A stretch of DNA of 64,000 bases from Lumbricus rubellus (lineage: Eukaryota; Annelida; Clitellata; Crassiclitellata; Lumbricidae), in NCBI GenBank assembly GCA_945859605.1, contig OX243816.1, positions 33,397,509-33,461,508 of the forward strand. Reading direction: 5' to 3'. Position numbers and translations under genes: made by a program. Below the pieces are notes generated by a model that saw only the letters and a list, made by a program, of their open reading frames with translations, made no database searches and was not told where the DNA came from. Shown here piece after piece: positions 33,988 to 42,499 of this stretch (within the stretch, counting starts at the first letter, position 1; every line of letters begins with the position of its first letter).

Positions 33988-34926
33988 TCACAATGTCAGC
34001 AAGTCTTCATTATTGATCCACGAGTTGAACGAGTCTGGATATCCCGACCATTTCACGAGTGATTTCTTCCCGCGTTTCCTAATCACTTTTTCTATTCGAA
34101 ATATTTCTTGAGTCGTTTTCTGTAGCTCCTGTTCATAGAATGAGCCTTGTATTTCCTCGCCATTAGAATCAGTAATCTTGTAAGTTGGCGGGTCCGTATG
34201 TTGAACCTGAGATACTGTGAAGACCTCCTCCGTCCATCTCGGCAAGTAACCCTTCTCAAAAATATTCTTCTTCCTAGTTATTCTGACTTGATCACCGACT
34301 GAAAACTTTGGTATAATAGGCTCTGAAATCTCATCACCGTAAAAATTCATAAATACAGTCTTTTCGTTCACTTTCAAACTAGCTTTGGCGGGAGTCATTT
34401 TAATGGAAGAATGTCTCGTTTGATTATAATTACTAACCATTTCGTCTAATACATCGATATATCTTCTAGTTGAATTAGCCGTAAAGTACTTGAACATTTT
34501 ATCTTTCATACTCCTATTCCATCTTTCTACGATACAACTTTTCCCCTCGTTCTCGGTAGAATACAACTCGACTAAATTCTTCACATTTTTATTATAAAAT
34601 TCTTTTCCTTTGTCGCACCAAACTTTGACTGGCTGTCGACCACCCCCGAGTATCTTCACGAACCCATCAGCTGTAGACTTCCCACTCTTGTCATGTAGTG
34701 GAACGATCCATCCGTATTTCGAAAACACATCTATGACGGTCAATAGATATTTCACACCATCATTATCTCTAGCGAAAGCCTGCATGTCGATTAGATCAGC
34801 CGCCCAAATCTGGTCAATCCCGCCAACATAGACCCGCCTCGTCCTAAAATTTCTCACTACTGGTTTGTGTAATTCATTCGCTAATTGATTAGTCCATTTC
34901 AGGTCCTGCTGTAATTCTAGGCTTTT
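33988..34926 (-). CDS. Polinton retrovirus-like integrase with C-terminal chromodomain (no in-frame ATG)
   Basis: The rve-type integrase would insert the element by DDE catalysis. Visible catalytic residues are Asp in IWAADLIDM, Asp in VWCDKGKEFYN and Glu in CIVERWNRSMKDK, with the D-D-35-E-like spacing. A C-terminal chromodomain follows (RIEKVIRKRG ... LVKWSGYPDSFNSW). Homology starts before the first GTG at 34857: LANELHKPV, typical of this family, is encoded at 34859-34884. The frame is open up to a stop at 34927-34929 without any ATG before the catalytic core. The 5' end overlaps the end of the phospholipase-like gene. The start may be lost, non-ATG, or reached by frameshifting. Confidence 0.9.
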   Translation of the reverse strand, partial: KSLELQQDLKWTNQLANELHKPVVRNFRTRRVYVGGIDQIWAADLIDMQAFARDNDGVKYLLTVIDVFSKYGWIVPLHDKSGKSTADGFVKILGGGRQPVKVWCDKGKEFYNKNVKNLVELYSTENEGKSCIVERWNRSMKDKMFKYFTANSTRRYIDVLDEMVSNYNQTRHSSIKMTPAKASLKVNEKTVFMNFYGDEISEPIIPKFSVGDQVRITRKKNIFEKGYLPRWTEEVFTVSQVQHTDPPTYKITDSNGEEIQGSFYEQELQKTTQEIFRIEKVIRKRGKKSLVKWSGYPDSFNSWINNEDLLTL

Positions 34927-35440
34927 TTAAACCTAGCCCGAGAATCGTTTTAGCGGATAAAATAGGTTTTACTATCGCCCTCTCTACGCGTTCCCGCAAG
35001 CTAGGATTTGGAATATTATTCAACTGGTTTATCATTGCTCTATCGGCAACATTCCTAGAAGCCGTATCAGTGTGTAGATTGTATGCCAGGTCATGAACGT
35101 ATGCAGCGCTATCTACCCTGTTTATAGGTTTGCTCCAATCTTTGGGGGTTTCGTTGGGATTCAGACGCAAATCTAGTCTAGTACCGGGGCCAGTAAACTG
35201 ATGGCCTGGCAAATGTAATTCGCCCGGAAATTTAGCCCAAGGTAATTTAATGTTACTAGTGGCTGCGTTCAGTGAACTAACTAGATCCCCACCCTGCGCA
35301 ACGGTGGAGGCCTTCACAAATTGAGTTTTTGTTTTCCCGCATACGACGCAAACACCTCTGAGCATCGATCTCCCATTATTAGCCACGGCGTTCTGCACAT
35401 CTCTCGTTTGGGTCTGTTTTTTACATTTTACGCAATACAT
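34889..35440 (-). CDS. Zinc-ribbon (DUF5679-like) and phospholipase A2-like protein
   Basis: 183 aa from the ATG at 35440; a longer frame to 35596 would overlap the ATPase gene and is not used. Residues 1-45 hold two CxxC pairs (MYCVKCKK and VCVVCGK), a DUF5679-like zinc ribbon. Residues about 70-140 contain a parvovirus VP1-type phospholipase A2 signature: a calcium-loop-like GPGTRLDLR, then RVDSAAYVHDLAY with the catalytic HD pair. In parvoviruses this enzyme helps the incoming particle cross endosomal membranes, and PLA2-like virion proteins are known from adintoviruses. A virion role here is inferred. It diverges from the ATPase gene across 28 AT-rich bases. Confidence 0.8.
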   Translation of the reverse strand: MYCVKCKKQTQTRDVQNAVANNGRSMLRGVCVVCGKTKTQFVKASTVAQGGDLVSSLNAATSNIKLPWAKFPGELHLPGHQFTGPGTRLDLRLNPNETPKDWSKPINRVDSAAYVHDLAYNLHTDTASRNVADRAMINQLNNIPNPSLRERVERAIVKPILSAKTILGLGLKKPRITAGPEMD

Positions 35441-35468
35441 TTCGTTTTTAATAATATATATTTTTAAA
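35441..35468. promoter_or_regulatory. AT-rich bidirectional start region
   Basis: 28 bp, nearly all A and T, separate the divergent ATGs of the phospholipase-like gene and the ATPase. TATATTATTAAAA and TTTTTAAAATG-like sequences face both ways, matching the AT-rich motif before most genes of the element. Confidence 0.45.
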
Positions 35469-36257
35469 ATGGAGATTAGAGATATGAGTTGGGGCACAGC
35501 GCTCTCGAAAAGATTCAATAATCCGTTGTTACCCAAAAGCATACGCGGTTTGATAGTTGGGAAATCGGCGTGTGGAAAAACGACGCTTCTTCTCAATCTT
35601 TTACTCAGGCCGGACTGGTTGGATTATAATAACTTGCAGGTATTCGGTACTTCTCTGTTTCAACCGGAATATCGCATTATTAAAAAAGCCTACGAAGAAA
35701 AATTACCAAAAGAAGCGATCGTTCGGTTGTTCGAGCACCGAGATGAAATCGTGGGCCTAAATGCGCCACCAGACCTTGTTATGGAAGAAATGGCAAAAAA
35801 CTTAGAAGCTAAATCCGATATAATTGCCAAGTTCTTTGAGAGCGCCGACGATGTACCGGACCCGAGAGATTTGAGCGCTGAAAAGAAGAACCTGATGATT
35901 TTCGACGATTTACAATTAGAAAAACAAAACAAATGTGAAACGTATTACAATCGAGGGAGGCATAGTAATGTAGATTGTTTTTACCTCGCCCAGAATTATT
36001 TCAAATTACCGCGCCAAACAATCAGAGAAAATGCGAACTTTATTTGCCTGTTCAAACAAGACCTGAAAAATTGTAATCATATTTACAACGATCACGTGAG
36101 TACAGACATGGCGAAAGATGAATTTAGAAAACTATGCAAAACAGTATGGGAACAACCTCATGGATTCGTGGTTTTAGACCTGACTAGCGACAAGTACAAT
36201 GGTAAATACCGATGCGGGCTCGACGAATTTTATATAATCGAGGATCCGCCATTGTAA
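35469..36257 (+). CDS. Packaging ATPase (FtsK/HerA, A32-like)
   Basis: 262 aa. The Walker A loop is VGKSACGKTTLL (residues about 29-40), the Walker B strand is LMIFDDLQ (about 143-150), and a conserved GRHSNVDCFYLAQNYFKLPR segment follows, as in A32-type genome packaging ATPases of Polintons, virophages and large DNA viruses. It would pump DNA into the capsid. The length is typical and the frame intact. The next gene begins 20 bp after the stop. Confidence 0.92.
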   Translation: MEIRDMSWGTALSKRFNNPLLPKSIRGLIVGKSACGKTTLLLNLLLRPDWLDYNNLQVFGTSLFQPEYRIIKKAYEEKLPKEAIVRLFEHRDEIVGLNAPPDLVMEEMAKNLEAKSDIIAKFFESADDVPDPRDLSAEKKNLMIFDDLQLEKQNKCETYYNRGRHSNVDCFYLAQNYFKLPRQTIRENANFICLFKQDLKNCNHIYNDHVSTDMAKDEFRKLCKTVWEQPHGFVVLDLTSDKYNGKYRCGLDEFYIIEDPPL

Positions 36258-36277
36258 AATTGTATTGTATAGTAAAA

Positions 36278-37075
36278 ATGGAATCATCGCTTCTCAAACA
36301 GATATCGGAAAACACGGAAAAGACGGCCTGCAACACGGAACCAAAAACATCATTTTCCATTTTTCTAAGCGAAAAGAGCACGCGAATCAGAACGAAGTTT
36401 AATCCGCTACTCGAACTAGAGAAGAATAAGAAATATGAAATGGCCTTAGTTGCCCTCGAGACGTACTATTCTTTTCCAAATATCGACGCGACAAACAACG
36501 TCTTCAGGTATTCGCCGAATTCCGACACGGCTTGGGTAAACATTCAAGTTCCAGAGGGTTGCTATGAAATAACGGATATCAACGAATATATACAGAGGGT
36601 CATGAAGGGGAATGGGCATTACGACGGAGTAAATGGAGAATACTGTATCTCAATAGCACCAAACACCAATACGCTGAGGTCTGTGGTAAATATATCCGCA
36701 GCAGGCTATATGGTTGACTTTACGTCAAAGAATTCGATTGGAAGGGTTCTAGGGTTTGACAAATGGATCTATTCGGCGGGATACAACGAATCGGAGCACT
36801 TGGTAAATATAATGAGTGTAAGCAGCCTGAGAGTGACCAGCGACATTATCGGGTCTTCGTACACTAACGGAACATCGGAAAACGTGATATATTCTTTTTT
36901 CCCAAACGTAGGCCCGGGTTACAAGATTATCGAGGTGCCGCATAATTTGATATATCTCCCGATTTTGCTATCTACAATTTCAACGATGGAAACGAGGCTC
37001 ACAGACCAACACGGGAGCCTACTAAATCTTCGAGGTGAAGAATTGGCGATTCGATTTCACATCAGAGAAGTTTGA
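36278..37075 (+). CDS. Minor capsid protein (penton-type, PX family)
   Basis: 265 aa from the ATG at 36278, chosen over an upstream ATG that overlaps the ATPase because the AGTAAAAATG motif precedes it. The region KKYEMALVALETYYSFPNI followed by an IQVPEGCYEITDINEYI-like segment is characteristic of the Polinton minor capsid/penton protein, a single jelly-roll that fills capsid vertices. The frame is intact. The neighbouring ATPase and small virion-type genes support a late structural cluster. Confidence 0.85.
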   Translation: MESSLLKQISENTEKTACNTEPKTSFSIFLSEKSTRIRTKFNPLLELEKNKKYEMALVALETYYSFPNIDATNNVFRYSPNSDTAWVNIQVPEGCYEITDINEYIQRVMKGNGHYDGVNGEYCISIAPNTNTLRSVVNISAAGYMVDFTSKNSIGRVLGFDKWIYSAGYNESEHLVNIMSVSSLRVTSDIIGSSYTNGTSENVIYSFFPNVGPGYKIIEVPHNLIYLPILLSTISTMETRLTDQHGSLLNLRGEELAIRFHIREV

Positions 37076-37099
37076 AAGTTTTTGTAATTTATTAATAAA

Positions 37100-37696
37100 A
37101 TGAATCGTTACACGGGCGTAAAAGTTAATATTTCAGAAGCGCAACAAGACAAAATTAAAAAATCACTTGAAAGGGGAACCGGCGTGAGTATCAAACTATC
37201 GCACGATGATTTGAATGGCGAACACGTTTTGGCTCTCACCCAGGCGCAAATCAATAAAATGGCAGCAGCCTACCAAAAAGGAACTGGCATGATTATTAAA
37301 ATGAGTAAAACGCAATTGGAGAACAACAAGAAAGTCGAAGGTGGATTCATAGGCGCTATACTTCCGTTTCTAGCGACAGCGGGACGGTTCCTTCTGTCTA
37401 ATGCACTGCCAAGTTTGGCGATGGGAGCACTAAGTGGTCTTGGCTCCGCGGCAACTACTAAGATTGTAGACAAAATCAGCGGTTCGGGTGTAATGTATGT
37501 CAAGAGAGGTGACATAGCGTGCAAAATAAAAGCGGCCGGTTCTGGTTTGTACTTGTCCCCGTGGCAAAAAGGCGCCTCAATAACGGCATCCGGGTTGTAC
37601 ATGAAAACAGGGTCGGGCTATGCTAGAGGCGAAGGACTTTTGCTCGGCCCCAACTCTCCGTTTCGAAACATTCCTATTCTTGGCATGATATTATAA
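37100..37696 (+). CDS. Small virion-type protein with hydrophobic and glycine-rich C-terminus
   Basis: 198 aa. Residues 1-80 contain two related repeats (a TGVSIKLSHDDL-type and a TGMIIKMSKTQL-type segment). A hydrophobic, Gly/Ala-rich stretch follows (GFIGAILPFLATAGRFLLSN, about residues 90-125), then SGSGVMYVKRGD and a closing LLLGPNSPFRNIPILG. Proteins of this make-up are regular neighbours of Polinton capsid genes and have been compared with adenovirus core or cement proteins; the function is not established. Starts after ATTAATAAAATG. Confidence 0.6.
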   Translation: MNRYTGVKVNISEAQQDKIKKSLERGTGVSIKLSHDDLNGEHVLALTQAQINKMAAAYQKGTGMIIKMSKTQLENNKKVEGGFIGAILPFLATAGRFLLSNALPSLAMGALSGLGSAATTKIVDKISGSGVMYVKRGDIACKIKAAGSGLYLSPWQKGASITASGLYMKTGSGYARGEGLLLGPNSPFRNIPILGMIL

Positions 37697-37712
37697 TCTA
37701 TTCTATTATAAA

Positions 37713-38111
37713 ATGTCGAGACCAATACACAAATTTGGAACTAAACCAACTAGGCCGGTAGAGGTTAGAACGCAGCCCGTTTCAGTCTTTTGGAAGATTA
37801 CGAGCGGTGTTACTCGCACCCCAGTAAGACAACTAGGAGGTCTGCGGTGGGAGATTTTTGCGCAAAATGATATCACGATACAGCCAAAGGCGGCAAATAC
37901 CCTAAGGCTTGGACTCGGCGTAGAAATGGCGGCGGGTCTTTGCCTCGTTTCCCTCAGACAGGCTATCAAAGAACGGCGATGCAGCCTACTAGACGGAGTG
38001 ATTTCAGAAGATGTGGTTGATGATATCATAGTTTCCATTCAAAACAACTCCGATTCGGCAGTAACTATAAATGAAGGAGATTCGCTATGTTACGTAAATT
38101 ATCAACAGTAA
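37713..38111 (+). CDS. dUTPase-fold-like protein lacking the catalytic aspartate
   Basis: 132 aa. The C-terminal half (residues about 68-130) follows the order of trimeric dUTPase motifs: a GLGVEMAAG strand, LRQAI in place of the Arg-Ser-x-Leu-Ala motif, GVISEDVVD in place of the GVIDxDYxG motif, and NEGDSLCYV in place of GDRIAQ. The catalytic Asp is Ser, Tyr is absent, and the Gly-rich fifth motif is missing. It is therefore probably not an active dUTPase. A structural role is possible; similarity should be tested by structure comparison. Confidence 0.5.
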   Translation: MSRPIHKFGTKPTRPVEVRTQPVSVFWKITSGVTRTPVRQLGGLRWEIFAQNDITIQPKAANTLRLGLGVEMAAGLCLVSLRQAIKERRCSLLDGVISEDVVDDIIVSIQNNSDSAVTINEGDSLCYVNYQQ

Positions 38112-38139
38112 AAAAATATATATTGTCTAAAATAAACGA

Positions 38140-38839
38140 ATGGAATTCGAAGGCATCAAACTCTATCCGAACCTAACAAATATAACACCCTCTGCGCCAG
38201 AAGGTGAAATACAAATAGCCGCAGGGTCCGCACAAACGTATCGACTTCAAAAGATTAGCGAAATCAAAAAGGAGATCGAACAAGAACGAGACAAAAGAGC
38301 AACGTTGAGTAAAAAAGTACCATAGAAGTGTGAGCGTAATCGGCGTAGTAGACAGCTTCCTCATGGTGGTCACGATGGGGCTCGGAATTTCGGGAATCGG
38401 TGTATTGTCCACCATAATTGCAGCCCCCATCGCTATTGCTATGGAAGGGACAGCGCTAGGTGCGGGGCTATTGAGTATAATTGGCAGCCGAATCTGTAAA
38501 AAGCTCGCCCTCAAGGCGGAGAAGCATGAAAAGATCAAAACGCTAGCTGACGCGAAGCTCAACACGATCAGCGACCATATTTCAAAAGCACTCGTGGATG
38601 ATCACATTTCAGATGAGGATTATTCTCTGATTCTAAGCGAGATTGAAAAATTCAATGGCATGAAAGAAGAAATTAAAAGTAAGTCGAAAGTTGCGGCGGC
38701 CGCGATGGACGAGGAAACGAAACAATCTCTCATCGACCGAGGACGAGAAGAAGTCAGGCAGTCCTTTCAAAGCATGTTTGAGAAAAATACTGAATCTAGT
38801 AGAAAGACGACTAACGCGAACATGTATGAAATCATGTAG
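38140..38839 (+). pseudogene. Small coiled-coil and membrane-segment protein, frameshifted
   Basis: Two adjoining frames are parts of one gene. The first (38140-38325, 61 aa) ends in a charged helix, KISEIKKEIEQERDKRA. The second (38330-38839, 169 aa from a GTG) has a glycine-rich hydrophobic region (GLGISGIGVLSTIIAAP) and a long charged helix with DAKLNTISDHISKALVDD. Related Polinton proteins have both parts in one frame. The break is at an A6 run (38311-38316), consistent with a one-base length change. A sequencing error or translational slippage are alternatives. Function unknown; likely a virion component. Confidence 0.65.
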
Positions 38840-38882
38840 AGTTTTGTAGACCTATGTCGCTATGTCTGAAAATACGTCTAAC

Positions 38883-38970
38883 TTGTGTTTTTACACATGT
38901 CGAAAAACATGTGTAAAAACACGTCGAAAAACACGTCGAAAAACACGTCGTAAAACACGTCGAAAAACAT
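38883..38970. repeat. 12-bp tandem repeat before the DUF8207-like gene
   Basis: About six imperfect copies of AACACGTCGAAA, read in frame as Lys-Thr-Arg-Arg repeats upstream of the likely start. The repeat may be a leader or regulatory array. Confidence 0.8.
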
Positions 38971-38987
38971 TAAATTTTTTATTAAAA

Positions 38988-39887
38988 ATGTCGTTTCTAA
39001 AGATAGATGACCCGGCGAAAAGAAATTTCATAGTCGAAGAGTTTCTGAAATCCAAGAAGAATATTCAACAAAACTTTTTATCGGAGAGATTGGGGGATTC
39101 GGGACTACAACAAGAATTAACCAAGCTGTACAAGCCTATCGTCGAGTCGCAATCCGCAATTTCCAAAGAGCAAAATGTCTTACTATCCGCCATCAAAGAA
39201 AACTCGATAGCTACTACAAACGCGCTACAGACGCTGCCCGCTTCGTTGAAGGTTCAATTTCCTCAGTATCCCTCGATAGAAGCGTATAGCGACGATCCGA
39301 CTGAGGATATTAGAACTTTAGTTTTAGGCGATGTGGCAACCAAGTACCTTCATCAATACGCCTCCGATAGAAAAATCGTAGATACGACGTTCGGAATACG
39401 ATCAAAAAATGGGCAATTCTACATCGGCGACACTCCGATTTTTATTCAAGGAGATGATGTGACGGTTGGAAATAAGACGTATAGCGGAACACCGGGGCTT
39501 TGGGAGTTGTTGACGATGAAACAGCCGAACACGTCGATATACGATAATAATGATAGAGACGATTACGCCGAGATTCTACTCACGACGGATGCTATCAGAC
39601 AGCCAAAAAATCCTAACAAACCCAAAGCATCTTCGAGCGTCAAATATAGAGAAATTATCAAACCGATATGGGAAAAGAGGGCTCGTAATGCGGTGGGAAA
39701 AGGCGTCGGTGTAATCGTTATTTCCGAAGATCCAAACGTGTTAGCGAAACACCTAGAACTACGATTTCAAAGCTTCAAAGCAGGCAATACCGGCGTGAGA
39801 AACGAGATCGTGGCGATGTGCGACGCGTTATTGAGGCAGGAAGTGCTGAGTAAAGATGCTTACAAAAATATAATGATGACATTGTAA
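38988..39887 (+). CDS. DUF8207-like Polinton protein of unknown function
   Basis: 299 aa from the ATG at 38988, which follows TTTATTAAAAATG; an in-frame upstream start at 38862 would add 42 residues of Lys-Thr-Arg-Arg repeat and is less likely. The N-terminal half (FLKIDDPAKRNFIVEEF ... LQQELTKLYKPI) is helical; the C-terminal half has FGIRSKNGQFYIGDTPIFI and YSGTPGLWELLTMK, typical of DUF8207 proteins found in many invertebrate Polintons. No catalytic motif is visible. It lies in the virion gene block, so a structural or assembly role is plausible. Confidence 0.7.
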   Translation: MSFLKIDDPAKRNFIVEEFLKSKKNIQQNFLSERLGDSGLQQELTKLYKPIVESQSAISKEQNVLLSAIKENSIATTNALQTLPASLKVQFPQYPSIEAYSDDPTEDIRTLVLGDVATKYLHQYASDRKIVDTTFGIRSKNGQFYIGDTPIFIQGDDVTVGNKTYSGTPGLWELLTMKQPNTSIYDNNDRDDYAEILLTTDAIRQPKNPNKPKASSSVKYREIIKPIWEKRARNAVGKGVGVIVISEDPNVLAKHLELRFQSFKAGNTGVRNEIVAMCDALLRQEVLSKDAYKNIMMTL

Positions 39888-39899
39888 AATGCAGGAAAA

Positions 39900-40352
39900 A
39901 TGCAGGTCATTAATAGAAGGAGGTATAGAAAACAATACGTAATCGGAGGATCGGGAATATTCGATACAATTTCGGGGTTTTTCAAACGACTAGTAACGTC
40001 GAACGCCGCCAAACAATTAGCAACGACCGCTCTCAACGCGAGTAAAGACGTGGCGAAAGAAATTGGGAAAAAGGCGATCGATGTTGGGAAAACAACCGCA
40101 ATCGACGCTGGTAAACGATTCGTGGACAAAGCAGTGGCCAAACTGTTTACTCCTGCTCCTACCCCTATGAAAATTACGCCAGAAACTAGACAAATTTTAG
40201 AGCGGCTGAGTGGCGTAGGGTCGAGTCCGAATATTCCAAATATCCCGAATATTAATAATCTGATGATGGGTGATGGCCTGAAGAAGAACGGCGCCATATC
40301 GATACAAGATTTAGTACGCTCGCTAAACGGCGCCGGAATGAAGGTCGCGTAA
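39900..40352 (+). CDS. Small basic virion-type protein with amphipathic helix
   Basis: 150 aa. It starts with a basic NRRRYRKQY tail, then GGSGIFDTISGFFKRL, an amphipathic helix, and a Lys/Ala-rich helical region. The central part recalls the membrane-active helix of adenovirus protein VI and its Polinton counterparts; this is a likeness of pattern, not proof. It directly precedes the major capsid gene (23 bp gap). The ATG lies in an imperfect 12-bp repeat (ATGCAGG twice). Confidence 0.55.
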   Translation: MQVINRRRYRKQYVIGGSGIFDTISGFFKRLVTSNAAKQLATTALNASKDVAKEIGKKAIDVGKTTAIDAGKRFVDKAVAKLFTPAPTPMKITPETRQILERLSGVGSSPNIPNIPNINNLMMGDGLKKNGAISIQDLVRSLNGAGMKVA

Positions 40353-40375
40353 AAAAATATTATCGCGTAGTAAAA

Positions 40376-41668
40376 ATGCAATCATCTGATATTCTGAGAT
40401 TTACCGAACAACCATTGAGCGATGAAAGCGTCGAACGCTACGAATGGTACGAGTATGAGCCGATATCGGGGGCGAATCTAAACACCTCCGGGGAGATTAG
40501 AATAAACATCGAACTTCAAGATTTATTTTGTCATCCGGCGGAATCTTACCTGCTGTTCGAGGGTAGATTGACGAAGGCGGACAACATCACCTTCTACGTT
40601 AATGCCGATGAAGCAACTCTTACGAATAATGGGCTCATGCATCTTTTCAGTCAAATTTCGTATTCCCTGTCGAATCAGGAAATTGAATCGTTATTTCACC
40701 CAGGTCAAGCAACGACGATGCTCGGATTACTCAAATACCCGAATGATTTTCAACTAGCACAAGGTCTGAATCAGTTGTGGTACAAGGACAGCGGGACGAC
40801 GGCTGCTATCGCGAATAATCAAGGTTTCGCCGTGAGACAGTCGTATATAATTCAAAAACCAAATGCCAAAGGTACTTTTAGCTTTGTAGTTCCATTGAAG
40901 CATATTTTCGGATTTTGCGATGATTACGACAAGGTTGTTTTTGGTGTGAAACATACGCTAACTCTGGTTCGTAAAGCCGATGATGACGCAATTTTTAGAC
41001 TCGCCGCCGCGGGCGCAGGGAAGGTTAGGCTGGATAAAATCTTATGGTTCATGCCGCACGTTATTCCCGCGGATATGGAGAAGATGCAATTGTACAAAAC
41101 GATCGAATCGAAAGCGTCGTTGCCAGTTGCGTACAGAGCCCGTCAATGCGATACCACCTCCGTCGCACAGTCGACTAATTTTAGCTGGAGACTTAGCGTC
41201 AAGACATTACCTGAGAAACCTAGGTACATCATCTTGGGTTTTCAAACCGACAAAAGCGGCGATCAAGAACACAATCCATCCGTTTTCAATCATTGCGATC
41301 TGAAGAACATGTTCGTGATGATGAACCAGGACCGATATCCAGTTGTCGACTACAACCTATCATTTCCGAATCAACAATCCTCGCGGGTGTACCGAGCAGC
41401 AGCCACGTTTAGTGAAAAATACTATGGAATGGACGAAATAATGACGCAATGCAATATCACGCCCTCGGACTTCAAAGATCTGTTTCCGATTATGGTGTTT
41501 GACGTGAGCAAGCAATCCGAGCGTCTGAAGTCATCGGTGGTCGATATCCAGATCAAAGGCACGTTTAATACAGCGCCACCGGCCAATACGGAAGCGTACG
41601 CAATGGTGATTTCGGACAAGTTACTGAGGTTTCAATCGGACGGCCAGAAAATGAGTGTGGTATATTGA
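40376..41668 (+). CDS. Major capsid protein (double jelly-roll, PY family)
   Basis: 430 aa, in the size range of this family. The start region YEWYEYEPISGANLNTSGEI leads into an INIELQDLFCHPAESYLLFEG strand set, and later LIQ-free jelly-roll segments end in FNTAPPANTEAYAMVISDKL. This arrangement is typical of Polinton major capsid proteins, which form hexon-like trimers. The frame is intact and preceded by TAGTAAAAATG. It ends the plus-strand gene block, convergent with the fibre-like genes (65 bp apart). Confidence 0.9.
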   Translation: MQSSDILRFTEQPLSDESVERYEWYEYEPISGANLNTSGEIRINIELQDLFCHPAESYLLFEGRLTKADNITFYVNADEATLTNNGLMHLFSQISYSLSNQEIESLFHPGQATTMLGLLKYPNDFQLAQGLNQLWYKDSGTTAAIANNQGFAVRQSYIIQKPNAKGTFSFVVPLKHIFGFCDDYDKVVFGVKHTLTLVRKADDDAIFRLAAAGAGKVRLDKILWFMPHVIPADMEKMQLYKTIESKASLPVAYRARQCDTTSVAQSTNFSWRLSVKTLPEKPRYIILGFQTDKSGDQEHNPSVFNHCDLKNMFVMMNQDRYPVVDYNLSFPNQQSSRVYRAAATFSEKYYGMDEIMTQCNITPSDFKDLFPIMVFDVSKQSERLKSSVVDIQIKGTFNTAPPANTEAYAMVISDKLLRFQSDGQKMSVVY

Positions 41669-41733
41669 AGTTCATGAAAGAATGGTCGATGAAGTGTAGT
41701 ACTCAAATTCAAAACTTGATTCGGTTTTGAATT

Positions 41734-42475
41734 CTAAGGTCGTAAGTATGCTGCCGAAAAATCGCGAACTAAAATATTTACCGGATTAGGCGAAGTAATA
41801 AATATCTCGAGATAATCGGTATTAGTTAATCGAACTAGGCTAGTGCTCGATACATATTTTTTCGACCCGGCCTTACCTCCGCCGCCGACAATCAGCGTGT
41901 CCACTCCCCCACTTTTGTACAAGCCAATACTTTCGGTATATTTAGCACTATTGTCGCGTATTTCCAAACACGTCGTAACCATGTAACAACCGGCTTTCCG
42001 AGGAAGGAAACGGTTCGAATTGACTAGACAATTATCCGGATCGAATTTTACAGCTCCAAATGTTACTTGCGTTATTGTGTTAGCGGGGATAGCTTGAGCC
42101 GAGAGGGCGTAAACACTAAACGTCGGGCCAAATGCAGCCTCGGCAGTGGAGCTAGGCACTATCGAAGCAATTCGCTCGTCTACGTATTTTTTATTCGTCA
42201 AATGATTATCGTTTGACGGAATGCCCGCGTGATTCGTAATCAAATCTATAGCTTGGCCCCAACTTAGCGCTTCATCCATACCCGCATCCGGATTATTCGT
42301 TATTGGCGGGCCTTTGATGCAGTTGCCACTTGCCATTCATATTTAGATTCCCAGTCGCCGGATTTGCTCCATCCAACCTTAGAAAAGTACTGTTTACTTG
42401 AGACAGCGTAACGCCTCCAGCAATTACTCTTTGCGTAGATCCAGAATCTGTATGTCCAAATTTATCAACAGGCAT
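41734..42475 (-). pseudogene. Fibre-like / C1q-like head protein, copy 1, frameshifted
   Basis: The first 60 codons (from 42475, MPVDKFGHTDSGSTQRV) and the remainder (frame ending at 41734) are one gene interrupted near 42323-42336, where TTGCCA is repeated in a 7-bp tandem duplication. The N-terminal part with LDGANPATGNLNM and the HLTNKKYVDERI segment resembles phage tail-fibre-type stalk modules. The C-terminal 110 residues look like a jelly-roll head of the C1q/TNF type. Such a protein would decorate particles and bind receptors (inference). It was duplicated to give copy 2 next door. Confidence 0.65.
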
Positions 42476-42499
42476 TTTGAAAATAATAATTTTTATTAA

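Noticed and set aside
35441..35596. Extension of the phospholipase-like ORF to an upstream ATG at 35596
   Set aside because: It would overlap the ATPase N-terminus on the other strand; the ATG at 35440 begins exactly at the zinc ribbon and follows the AT-rich start motif.
38862..38987. Upstream start for the DUF8207-like protein
   Set aside because: The extra 42 residues are a Lys-Thr-Arg-Arg repeat; ATG at 38988 has the element's start motif.
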